Positions 45,686 through 56,236 of a stretch of DNA of 64,000 nucleotides are shown here, in pieces. Position 1 is the stretch's first letter. Each line of letters begins with the position of its first letter. Below the pieces are notes generated by a model. The model had not been told where the DNA came from. It saw only the letters and a list, made by a program, of their open reading frames with translations, and made no database searches. Source of the DNA: Isoetes taiwanensis (Eukaryota > Streptophyta > Lycopodiopsida > Isoetales > Isoetaceae); contig JAJEKV010000065.1 of assembly GCA_021234155.1 (NCBI GenBank), forward strand, positions 6,941,491 to 7,005,490. Reading direction: 5' to 3'. The translations under genes and the position numbers were made by a program.

Positions 45686-46069
45686 TCCCATAAACACGGA
45701 GGAAGAGAAAGAGAACTATCACAATGCATACATCCATCCATCACTTCAAATAGCACATTAAATAGAGATTAATCATACAACTATACATACAAGGGGTAGC
45801 TAGAAGTTCAAGCTATCTAAGTAGGTCTGAGTAGGATGAACAAGCATCTCTTCCTTCACCAAATCCTCCCAAATCAATTTGGGGCAGAATTGGGGGTGGA
45901 GCCCCAACTTGGTGCCTTTTAGATGTTGGCCCCAGGTTGTCTAGCCCTATTGGCCCAATTAATAGTAATTACTTAAACCCTTTTGATTTACTCTTTAATG
46001 GCCCAAAATACCTTTGGTGACGTGTCATGATGTTTATACATATAGGATATAAATACTTGGAAGGTCACA

Positions 46070-48205
46070 CAGACAGTAGGAGGAAACAAGAAAATAGATA
46101 TTGGGATGAGATTTGATGCTAAAAAGATACAGGAAAGTGCTTGAAAACAAGCTTGTCGATATAGATTGGCCAAATGATGCAAATAAAAAGAATGATCTCA
46201 TTTCCAATGTTATGGTAGAATCCGCCACACAATGTGTTATACCACAGAGATTGCATAAAGAGCTTGAAATGATACAGAATGTAAACAGATAAAAAAGAAA
46301 GTTCAATTTGTCAATTTGATACACAAGCATGATCTGACAAGGGAGTATAGAAAGATAGTCAGAAGGAAAAAACATGCCTAGTTCAAATTTAGGCAAGAAG
46401 CGCTAATGCAAGAATATCCTAAAGAGCCTAAGAAATTTTAGAGTAGGGTGAAGAATATCAAATGTACAGATTTTCCGATTACTATGTATGCACTATGGCA
46501 ACAGGTCTGTCCATTATATCATATGGTAGGAGTTTCAAAAGAACGAAAGGGAAAATTTGAATTGATCTTTTTTCGTCAAGAAGGTAATAAATGGAATACG
46601 CAAGCTTGTAAATGAGAAAGCTCGGGGTGCTCATTGTTTGGGTGCCGAGCTTTTGAAATGGGCAGGCAAGAGTCTTTGCGGTGGAGTTACAAAAATGATC
46701 AATATCACATTGATACAAGGATTATCAAAGAACTGGCAAATAAATCATGTAATATCTATTTTTAAAGGAGGAGACCGTTTGAATGCCAATAATTACAGGA
46801 CCTTAACGGCAGATAATCTCTTTTCAAATCTATTTGAATCTCAGTTAGTGTGCAGAGGACAAGAAGATACAAGCAAAAATACAAGTTGGGTTTAGATCAA
46901 ACATGTCTACGTAGATCATCGGTGAGTTTAAAGACAATCGTGAACTCGGTTAAAGGAAAAAAATAACTAGTATACATCCTTTTCGTCGATTTAGAATTGC
47001 TTTTGCTAAAGTGCCTTGAGCCAATTTTTGGGACAGAATGGAACAGATACAGGTACCAGAATTTGAGAGAATCTGCACATATATTATGTGAAAAAGTGTT
47101 GGTATAATTGTTTTTTCTTTATGTTTTGATGCTCCAGACAAAGTTTCAAGTAACAACGGCATTAAGCAAGGGTGCTCGCTATCTCCGACCTTGTTTGGAT
47201 TGTGCATAGATAGTCTAGAAGAATGGCTTAAAATAAATGGAGGAGAAGGAACGAACATACATGGTTATGAAGTACAATCATTGATGTATGCTGATGAAGG
47301 AGTGATTTTTGCCCGTATGCTAGCACATATGCAGAAGCAGCTTGATGCATTGGCCTTGCTTTATGCTCATATTGGCATGCAGGTGACCATGAGCAAAACA
47401 AAAATCATGGCAGTGGGGATTCTTAAACATGAGTTTCAATTGAAATATAATGGAGAATGTATTTAGGTATGCGTGTTTTACAAATATTTGGGCTTGATGA
47501 TTCATAGAAATGATAGGTATAATACATGTATAGCTTAAAGAATTGAAGGAGGACTAAAGGCTTTATTATATGCGAACCCAATGTATAAAGATCCGCATGT
47601 GGTCATGGCTTTTGCAAATACAACTCTTTTTTGCTCTATTACAATAATTGGTGTTGTATGGTTGTGAGGTCTGGGGTTCCAGTTTGCCCTATTGATCAAG
47701 TTTTGCAAAAGTCCTTTGCCTGGATACGGGTGAAAGTCCAAACCCCTTACCCGTTAATAGCTGAATATGGCCTCATGCGGGAGAGGCATTGGTAAGATGT
47801 ATTATATATCTCAAAAATATGTGCCAACAAGATGATGCAAGGCTTCCACACTGACAATGCATGCTAGTGAAGGACAAAGATGGTTTCTAGATGCTAAAAA
47901 TGATTGAGTAAATGGAATATCTCCTTCGAAGAGTATATGATGGGGACATTATGGTTGAATTTGCCTATCAAGATGAGCACATATAAGCAGTATATGAATC
48001 TCGATCTCTTTCTAGCAACACACTTGCAAACTAATAATTCAATTGGTAAAAGACAAGCAATATGCAGAATGCGTCTCAGCTCACACAGACTTGGAATTGA
48101 AATTGGGCAGTAGGAGAAAATGCCTAGAGACTTGCAAACATGCAAGTTATGTAAGAGCGGGGATGTTGAAGCTGAGACTCATGTGTTGCTGCATTTCTCG
48201 GCGTA
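46070..48205 (+). mobile_element. LINE copy I, 3' part: reverse transcriptase and C-terminal zinc region
   Basis: The lysine-rich linker (KHDLTREYRKIVRRKKHA) at 46310-46380 is followed by reverse transcriptase pieces: NWQINHVISIFKGGDRLN and NNYRTL at 46735-46800, KQGCSLSPTLFGL at 47160-47205, and SLMYADEGVIFA at 47280-47310, where the catalytic YADD is changed to YADE. The end has ICRMRLSSHRLGIEIG, TCKLCKSGDVEAETHVLLH. Many stops. From 46452 on it is part of a 3.4-kb duplicated block. Confidence 0.85.
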
Positions 48206-49258
48206 TGTGATGATAAGAACTCAACAGATCATCTAGAACTAGTATTCCAGATGAGTTAGCATTTCGTATTTCTAGTAGAGTCATTCCAGGATCGTCAGTT
48301 CGGTTTGTGAACCCTAATCAATGAACCATGTTGCACCTCTTGTATTGGGAAGGGGGTAGAGACCTATTAGCCATTATTTGGATGATGCTCTTAGTTTAGA
48401 CCCTGTAGTTCCTATTATATGAGGCATGTGCATAGAGCCCACTACGCTATGGAGGCTATGAAATGACTGAGCACCACATAGCGGGGTCAGTGGCAAGATA
48501 GAGGGAGGTCCCTGCTGAGCGCGGCTACTAGGGATCCATAGCAGACTAGGCTTATAGCCGGCCACTTTGAGAGTGCCGGGTATAGGTCCGATACTCCTTG
48601 GGTCAATGGTGTCGCCCTGACTCTCAAGAGTTGCAGGTATCGGCCTGGCTCTTGTTTTGGAGAGTTCAGTTGGGAAAGGACGTATGCCACCATGATCCTC
48701 TAGCCGCCCTATGGAGCCAATACGCCTGCAGGAGGGGAGATGCAACCATTTCCTACCTCATGGACTGGATGCAATGCGAGTGGTCTCATTAGGTGATACC
48801 AATAGATTGCATATCCGCATGATTCTGATCCGCAGTATAGCTTTGGTTTAGCCCATCGCATAGTATGCACGGGGAGGGGCAGATGGAGTGGTCAACTCTA
48901 GTCATTGTCTATTACTTTCGATCACCTCTATCTTGAGACTCCGGCCCGCCGGGCCTACTCGCTCCGAAGTCCGATCTTGGGTAGGAGCTCATCTGATGGA
49001 TGATATATTGATGTATAAGAACGATCTATGGATGGATGATACTACCTTTTTTGGCAGTTGATTGTATTGTAATTGCTAGTGTTGATGTTTTTTGTATATG
49101 CTTCCGCTGTTATAGGAGCCCATAGGGGAAGAGCGCGCAAGATGCCTTCCTGTCCTCTTTCCCGTACCCTGCCTGTCCCACGAGCGAGATAGACGGAGGA
49201 CTCATGCGGCAGAATGTTGCTAGATGGGGGAGTCCTATATTTGGTGGGGAGCGTCACA
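48206..49258 (-). mobile_element. LTR-type copy C1 of family A/B, inverted
   Basis: Read on the minus strand it begins TGTGACGCTCCCCACC at 49258. It contains the family phrases in reverse, such as GACTAGGCTTATAGCCGG (A has CGACTATAAGCCTAGC reversed) and GCACGGGGAGGGGCAGATGG at about 48868. The inner end is not clear. It lies between the LINE end and a copia integrase fragment that continues at 49259. Confidence 0.65.
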
Positions 49259-49825
49259 ACATGGGCACCAATAAAACGCAATAGTCGAAAGGAAAAACAG
49301 AACAATCTTAGAGTGTGCTCAATCCATGATCCTTTCTAAAGGAATTTCTCATAAGATTTTGGACAGAAGCTGCTAGTACAATAGTCTTCATCATCAACGG
49401 GGGCAAACCACAGCTGTGCCTAGTTGTATTTCTGAAAAAGCTTGATCTGGCTTTAAACCTTCTGTGGAAAGTTTTAAAGTTTTTGGTTGCAATGTGTATG
49501 CACATCTCTCAAAACCTGAAAGAAAGAAGGGTGTCTGTCAGATCTATTCCTTGCATATTTGTGGGTTACGATGATAATGTTAAAGCATACAAATTCTACA
49601 TGCCTCAAACCAAAAGATGATTTCTGAGGTGAAGTGTAAGCTTTAATGAATTTGACTTCAACATTGACTCCAATGGGTAACCTTTGATTGCAAATCCCCT
49701 TCAAATCTCTACACTTGATAATGAGGAACTAGAATTAGAATCTGACTCTGCAGATGTTTCACAAGTGGACGCTGGCATGCCATTTGATGAAATGGACATC
49801 CCTTCTGAACCAGAATCAGAATCAG
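49259..49825 (+). mobile_element. Copia element II fragment in duplicated block, copy 1
   Basis: Reading across frames gives IVERKNRTILECAQSMI, KGISHKILDRS, FKVFGCNVYAHLSKPERKK and the linker region with an acidic DEMDIPSEPESESD. This is the integrase end and the linker before the reverse transcriptase of a Ty1/copia element. It stops at the duplication edge. Copy 2 at 54139 continues into the reverse transcriptase. Confidence 0.75.
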
Positions 49826-50420
49826 ATCCTCAGAACTGTAAGCTCTATGCATCCTCTCATTCTGGTGATTTCGATTTATATTCTATGCAAAAAACCTATT
49901 TATTTAGGGATCCGAACGCGTGGAGGAAATATCTTCTGTTCACTTTGCATCTCAGCTTTGAACTTCCGTTTCAGCATCGTGTTCTTCCAAGGTACGCTTC
50001 CTCCTCTTTGTTCCACAATTCTTAACAAATTCTTTGTTCTCTCCTGTTCTAGTTTGCAAATTTATTGTTTTCTGCCCCTTTCTTCTTCGAATTGTTCTTT
50101 CTTTTTTCTCGTCTTTCAGAGGTCAATGGTTAACAATGGAAGGATTATATGATAAGAATTCCTTTTTAGAGTAACCTTATCTGGCGTCTTTTCATGAGCT
50201 AGCAGCGTTTGCATAACCTTAGCAAAACTGTGTTATTTTTGTGTAGTATTGAATTGCATCGTGACAGGCACTGCAGTGAGACCATACAGACATCATAATC
50301 ATACCTGATGTGTGCAACAGATGAATCCACGATGTCCGCTCTTTACATGGTCTGGCTTTTTCGTGATGTTTAATCATCATGTAAGATACTTATATGTTCT
50401 AGTATTTGTCTATATTGTAC

Positions 50421-50690
50421 AGATGAATTCTCAGCTAGGTGTCCTATTCTATGTTTTATTTCCATTTTATGTCTCACTAATTGTGGCCTTACTTCCATGC
50501 AACTCTTCTACACCAGCATTTTGCTCTGAGCCATTTTACGTGCCTTGTTATTCTATCCAAGGGCTAGATTCCACCTGCAGATGAATTCTCATCTAGGTGT
50601 CTTATTCTATGTTTTATTTCCACAAGCATTTTGCTCTGCGCCATTTTACGTGCCTTGCTATTCTATGCAAGGGTTAGGTACAACCTGCAG
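50421..50690. repeat. Tandem duplication with internal deletion
   Basis: The unit from CAGATGAATTCTCA.CTAGGTG to CAAGGG.TAG.T.CAACCTGCAG spans 50421-50579 and again 50579-50690. The second copy lacks about 50 internal bases. Confidence 0.85.
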
Positions 50691-51130
50691 CTTTGCACAA
50701 TCAAAGTCCGTGCTTATTTTCGCCAGCACTCGGGTCTGATTTCTAACTACAGTAGCATGATATTTTCTGCCATGGAGTTTTCGACGGTGTGAAGACATAT
50801 GCTGGATAAGGAAAATCCATCTCCTGCACTGCGACATGATTCAAACACCCCTTTTTCCGCAGTCGAAGGTACTCTATGAATCCTGCCATGTAAAGTAATT
50901 GGAAGCCTTGTTTCAAAGTCACTGAAATTGTCATATTTCAGTCTTTTTCTCGTGCCTTACATCTGTAGTTAGTTTTAATCTTCTACTGCTTAACAATAAG
51001 TTTTTGTACCAGTGTCTTTTCTTGTGCTTGAAAAGATAGAAATTGTTACTTTTCAGTGTTTTTTTTTGTGCCTTATACTGCCTAACAATAAGTTTTATGT
51101 ACCAATGTCATTTCGTTTTTTTATATCTAG

Positions 51131-51255
51131 CATGTTCTGCAAGATGGACGTTTTGGCATTGCACTTGGTCAACGGCGTCTTGAACTGTTTGGGAAAGACC
51201 ATAATATTCGTGCTGGTTGGGTGACCATTGGAAAGGGGCTCACTTCATCAAACAT
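51131..51255 (+). pseudogene. Exon fragment of an MTB/METTL14-like m6A methyltransferase
   Basis: After an acceptor-like TATCTAG the frame reads HVLQDGRFGIALGQRRLELFG then KDHNIRAGWVTIGKGL and TSSNI. The core LG.RRLELFG.DHNIR.GW.T.GK.L.SSN is characteristic of the carboxyl end of the catalytic domain of plant MTB, the METTL14-type partner of MTA in the mRNA N6-adenosine methylation complex. No other exon of the gene was recognised, and the sequence turns to an A tract 30 bases later. It is therefore a lone captured or relic exon, not a working gene. Confidence 0.7.
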
Positions 51256-51304
51256 TACCATTCTTTTAATATATTGATGACACAGTTCTTAAAAAAAAAA
51301 AAAA

Positions 51305-53049
51305 AGAATATCAAATGTACAAATTTTCCGCTTACTATGTATGCACTATGGCAACAGGTGGGCAGGAGTTTCAGAAGAATGAAAGGAAAATTTTGAATTG
51401 ATCTTTTTTCGTCAAGGAGGTAATGAATGGAATACGCAAGCTTGCAAATGAGAAAGCTCGGGGTGCTCATTGTTTGGGTGCCGAGCTTTTGAAATGGGCA
51501 GGCAAGAGTCTTTGCGGTGGAGTTACAAAAATGATCAATATCACATTGATACAAAGATTATCAAAGAACTGGCAAATAAATCATGTAATACCTATTTTTA
51601 AAGGAGGAGACCGTTTGGATGCCAATAATTACAGGACCTTAACGACAGATAATCTCTTTTCAAATCTATTTGAATCTCAGTCAGTGTGCAGAGGACAAGA
51701 AGGTACAAGCAAAAAGACAAGTTGGGTTTAGATCAAACAGGTCTACGTAGATCATCGGTGAGTTTAAAGACAATCATGAACTTGGTTAAAGGAAAAAAAG
51801 AACCAGTATACATCCTTTTCGTCGATTTAAAATTGCTTTTGATAAAGTGCCTTGAGCCAAATTTTGGGACAGAATGGAACAGATACAGGTACCAGAATTT
51901 TAGAGAATCTGCACATATATTATGTGAAAAAGTGTTGGTATAATTGTTTTTTCTTTATGTTTTGATGCTCCAGACAAAGTTTCAAGTAACAACGGCATTA
52001 AGCAAGGGTGCTCGCTATCTCCGACCTTGTTTGGATTGTTCATAGATAGTCTAGAAGAATGGCTTGAAATAAATGGAGGAGAAGGAACGAACATACATGG
52101 TTATGAAGTACAGTCATTGATGTATGCTGATGAAGGAGTGATTTTTGCCCGTATGCCAGCACATATGCAAAAGCAGCTTGATGCATTGGCCTTGCTTTGT
52201 GCTCATACTGGCATGCAGGTGACCATGAGCAAAACAAAAATCATGGCAGTGGGGGTTCTTAAACATGAGTTTCAATTGAAATATAATGGAGAATGTATTT
52301 AGGTATGCGTGTTTTACAAATATTTGGGCTTGATGATTCATAGAAATGATAGGTATAATACATGTATAGCTTAAAGAATTGAAGGAGGACTAATGGCTTT
52401 ATTATATGCGAACCCAATCTATAAAGATCTGCATGTGGTCATGGCTTTTGCAAATACAACTCTTTTTTGCTCTATTACAATAATTGGTGTTGTATGGTTG
52501 TGAGGTCTGGGGTCCCAGTTTGCCCTATTGATCAAGTTTTGCAAAAGTCCTTTGCCTGGATACGGGTGAAAGTCCAAACCCCTTACCCGTTAATAGCTGA
52601 ATATGGCCTCATGCGGGAGAGGCATTGGTAAGATGTATTATATATCTCAAAAATATGCGCCAACAAGATGATGCAAGGCTTCCACACTGACAATGCATGC
52701 TAGTGAAGGACAAAGATGGTTTCTAGATGCTAAAAATGGTTGAGTAAATGGAATATCTCCTTCGAAGAGTATATGATGGGAACATTATGGTTGAATTTGC
52801 CTATTAAGATGAGCACATATAAGCAGTATATGAATCTCGATCTCTTTCAGGCAGCACACTTGCAAATTAATAATTCAATTGGTAAAAGACAAGCAATATG
52901 CAGAATGCATCTCAGCTCACACAGACTTGGAATTGAAATTGGGCAGTAGGAGAAAATGCCTAGAGACTTGCAAACATGCAAGTTATGTAAGGGCGGGGCC
53001 GATGTTGAAGCTGAGACTCGTGTGTTGCTGCATTTCTCGACGTATGTGA
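51305..53049 (+). mobile_element. LINE reverse transcriptase fragment in copy 2
   Basis: The same motifs as in copy 1: HVIPIFKGGDRLDANNYR, KQGCSLSPTLFGL, MYADEGVIFA (again YADE), and MHLSSHRLGIEIG at the end. Stops and frame breaks match copy 1, so the element was dead before it was duplicated. Confidence 0.85.
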
Positions 53050-54138
53050 TGATAAGGACTCAACAAATCATCTAGAATTAGTATTCTAGATGAGTTAGCA
53101 TTTCGTATTTCTAGTAGAGTCATTCCAGGACCTTCAGTTCGGTTTGTGAACCCTAATCAATGAACCATGTTGCACCTCTTGTATTGGGAAGGGGGTAGAG
53201 ACCTATTAGCCATTATTTGGATGATGCTCTTAGTTTGGACCCTGTAGTTCCTATTATATGAGGCATGTGCATAGAGCCCACTAGGCTATGGAGGCTATGA
53301 AATGACTGAGCACCACATAGCGGGGTCAGTGGCAAGATAGAGGGAGGTCCCTGCTGAGCGCGGCTACTAGGGACCCATAGCGGACTAGGCTTGTAGCCAG
53401 CCACTTTGAGAGTGCCGGGTACAGGTCCGATACTCCTTGGGTGAATGGTGTCGCCCTGACTCTCAAGAGTTGCAGGTATCGGCCTGGCTCTTGTTTTGGA
53501 GAGTTCAGTTGGGAAAGGACGTATGCCACCACGATCCTCTAGCCGCCTATGGAGCCAATACGCTCTGGGAGGGGGAGATGCAACCCTTTCCTACCTCATG
53601 GACTGGGATGCAATGCAGAGTGGTATCATTAGGTGATACCAATAGATTGCATATCCGGCAGGTTACAATCACGGTATAGCCTGGTTTAACCCATCTGCAT
53701 AGTATGCACAAGAGGGGCAGATGGAATGGTCAACTCTAGTCATTGTCTATTGTCTGCACAAGTCATTGCTATTACTCAGTCTGCTCTATCTTGAGACTCC
53801 AGCTGTCGGTCTACTCTACTCACAAGTCTGATCTTGGGTAGGAGCTCATATGATGGATGATGTATTGATGTAAGAACAATCTATGGATGGATGATACTAC
53901 CCTTTGTGGCAGTTTATTGTATTGTAATTGCTAGTGTTGATGTTTTTTGTATATGCTTCCGTTGTTATAGGAGCCCATAGGGGAAGAGCGCGCAAGACAC
54001 CTTCCTGTCCTCTTTCCCGTACCCTGCATGTCCCATGAGCGAGATAGACGGAGGACTCATGCGGCAGAATGTTGCTAGATGGGGGATTTCCCGCGAGATG
54101 TACGACGGGGCGTCCTATATTTGGTGGGGAGCGTCACA
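53050..54138 (-). mobile_element. LTR-type copy C2 of family A/B, inverted
   Basis: The counterpart of C1. Minus-strand start TGTGACGCTCCCCACC at 54138. It retains about 23 bases (TTTCCCGCGAGATGTACGAC region, 54087-54110) that C1 has lost. Confidence 0.65.
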
Positions 54139-56100
54139 ACATGAACACCAACAAAACGCAATAGTCGAAAGGAAAAACAGAACAATCTTACAGTGTGCTC
54201 AATCCATGATCCTTTCTAAAGGAATTTCTCATAGGATTTTGGACAGAAGCTGCTAGTACAGTAGTCTTCATCATCAACAGGAGCAAACCAAAGCTGTGCC
54301 TAGTTGTATTTCTGAAAAAGCTTGATCTGGCTTTAAACCTTCTGTGGAAGGTTTTAAAGTTTTTGGTTGCAATGTGTATGCACATCTCTCAAAACCTGAA
54401 AGAAAGAAGGGTGTCTGTCAGATCTATTCCTTGCATATTTGTGGGTTACGATGATAATGTTAAAGCATACAAATTCTACATGCCTCAAACCAAAAGATGA
54501 TTTCGAGGTGAAGTGTAAGCTTTAATGAATTTGACTTCAACATTGACTCCAATGGGTAACCTTTAATTGCAAATCCCTTTCAAATCTCCACACTTGACAA
54601 TGAGGAACTAGAATTAGAGTCTCACTCTGCAGATGATTCACAAGTGGATGCTGGCATGCCACTTGATGAAATGGACATCCCTTCTGAACCAAAATCAGAA
54701 GATGACCCCGAGATTCTGCCAGTGAATCTGCACCCTGCATATCTGCAAGGGCTTCTAAATTCATTAATCTAATCCTGTTATACTTAGAGAGTAGAAAGCC
54801 CAAGAGTTCATCCTATATAGCATTGCATAATGCTGCATTCGCAAAAGAGCCACAAACATACTAAGCAGCTCTTGATAGTGCAGAGCATCTCTCATGGAAG
54901 CAGAATATAGATGAAGAGTATGCTTCCTTGCTTGAGAATCATACATGGACATTGTGTCCTCTGCCACCTAGAAGAAGAGCAATCATTAGCAAATGGATGT
55001 ATAAACTAAAGTATGATGAGAATAATCAGGTTTCTCCCATAAAGCCAGGCTTATAGCACGAGGATGCTCTCACAAGGTAGGCATCGATTATAATAAGACC
55101 TTTGATCATATGGCAAGGCTAATATATGTTCACATTGTGCTAGCAATGGCTACAACATTGGATCTTGGCTTGCAGCAGATGGATGTTAAGTCTGCCTTTT
55201 TACATGGGCGACTTGATATTGAGGTGTGCATGAAGCAACCTCCTGGTTACCAGGCCCCTGGAAAAGAAGCACAGGTCTGTAAGCTCAAGAAGGCCATCTA
55301 TGGGATTAAACAGTCTCCACAACTGTGGTGTACGGCTATTCATGCATTTTTCGCCTCCCAATATTTCATTAGAAGCAACGCGGATCGGAATATCTATATT
55401 AAAAGATCTAGAGCTTACATGATTCTTGTTGTCCTTTATGTAAATGATTTCGTTTTAGGTTCCAGTCACAAGTTATTCATGCAGCAAATGAAGGATAGTC
55501 TTGTCAACCAATTTTATATGACAAATCTCGGTGAGCTTAAATATTTTTTAGGCATGCAAGTTCTTAGAGAGAGGGCTGCCAAAGCTCTCACGGTCCATTA
55601 GTCAAAAGCATTGTTTCATTTTTCCAAAAATGTCAAATGGAAGCACTCCTGCCGTTAATTACTCTTTAACCTTTAATTCATCTTCAAAGAGCACTTAGCC
55701 AGCAAGTCTCCCTGTTCCTTGCTGCAACATAGTAGGTTCTCTTATGCATTTTATGGTGTGTACTCACCCTGACATCTTTGAAAGTGTGATCATTGTGAAC
55801 CAATTCTTGGAAAACCCTGGACCCTCCCATTGGCAAGGTGTAAAACGCATATTACAATATTTTCAATCTACTCCTACCTTAGGCATATGTTATCATGGTG
55901 ACTATGTCTCCAGCCTTCTTCTAGTAGGCCATGTTGATGCCGGCAAAACAACTTATCAAAAATCTCGTACACGATTTTGCTTTCAGCAAGGGGGAGTTAT
56001 TAATTTAGCAAAAAGCAGAAAGATACAACAGTTAGCACATGCGAATCCGAGTATATGGCTATTTGTGCAGCTGTGAAGGAAGCCATATGGCTCACACCTA
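54139..56100 (+). mobile_element. Copia element II: integrase end, reverse transcriptase, RNase H
   Basis: 54139-54700 gives IVERKNRTILQCAQSMI and the linker. 55110-55601 is a 163-residue open stretch of the reverse transcriptase: QQMDVKSAFLHGRLD, KKAIYGIKQSPQLW, and VVLYVNDFVLGSS, where the catalytic YVDD is YVND. Then LGELKYFLGM, and 55744-56076 carries the RNase H start (MVCTHPDIFESV, HWQGVKRILQYF, VGHVDAGKT). 5' parts and LTRs were not found. The changed catalytic Asp and the stops make it inactive. The MULE-like element inserted about 130 bases downstream. Confidence 0.88.
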
Positions 56101-56227
56101 GTCAAGTAGTTTGATAAGTTAGGGTTTGCTTATTCAGTCCCGTTGGTTCCATATGTTTGGGAAGCTTGTATCAATAGCTCCTAGACTTGAGCATGGCAGT
56201 AAGGAATTACTATTCCAAGCACCCCCC

Positions 56228-56236
56228 TGTAATGTA
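56228..56236. repeat. Left target-site duplication of the MULE-like element
   Basis: TGTAATGTA, identical to 57579-57587. Confidence 0.85.

Larger units (their letters stand above)
42093..46069 (+). mobile_element. Large LTR-type insertion A (solo LTR or non-coding element)
   Basis: It starts TGTGACGCTCCCC and ends AAGGTCACA, flanked by TAGAC and CAGAC (5-bp duplication, one mismatch). Without the nested insertion B it is about 2.36 kb and has no coding capacity. It contains a tandem duplication of about 0.8 kb (copy one 42266-42905 plus 44532-44688, copy two 44689-45625), and inside copy two a smaller one (45150-45270 and 45321-45450). TG..CA ends and a 5-bp duplication indicate a long solo LTR or a non-autonomous LTR element. 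The family recurs inverted at 48.2-49.3 and 53.1-54.1 kb. It splits LINE copy I. Confidence 0.8.
46452..49825 (+). repeat. 3.4-kb duplicated block, copy 1
   Basis: Matches 51305-54700 almost throughout, at about 96-97 percent by eye, in the same orientation. It contains LINE reverse transcriptase, an inverted LTR of family A/B and a copia integrase piece in the same order with the same junctions, so it was copied as one block after those insertions. It differs by an extra segment (GTCTGTCCATTATATCATAT) near 46506 and by the loss of about 23 bases before 49231. Confidence 0.9.
49826..51304. other. Unique segment between the duplicated blocks
   Basis: Holds a possible exon at 49913-49991 ending CTTCCAAG|GTACGC, a tandem repeat at 50421-50690, a second repeat at 50935-51115, an MTB-like exon at 51131 and an A tract at 51289-51304. 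It is absent from the corresponding place after copy 2. Confidence 0.55.
51305..54700 (+). repeat. 3.4-kb duplicated block, copy 2
   Basis: The second copy of 46452-49825. Its left edge abuts a 16-base A tract. At its right edge the copia sequence continues naturally, whereas the left edge of copy 1 continues naturally into the LINE. This is the pattern left by a direct duplication of the middle segment. Confidence 0.9.

Noticed and set aside
55920-55960. GHVDAGKTT as a GTPase P-loop
   Set aside because: It falls in the copia RNase H at the position of the usual ..ADADWAG.. segment. The resemblance to a translation-factor G1 motif is accidental.
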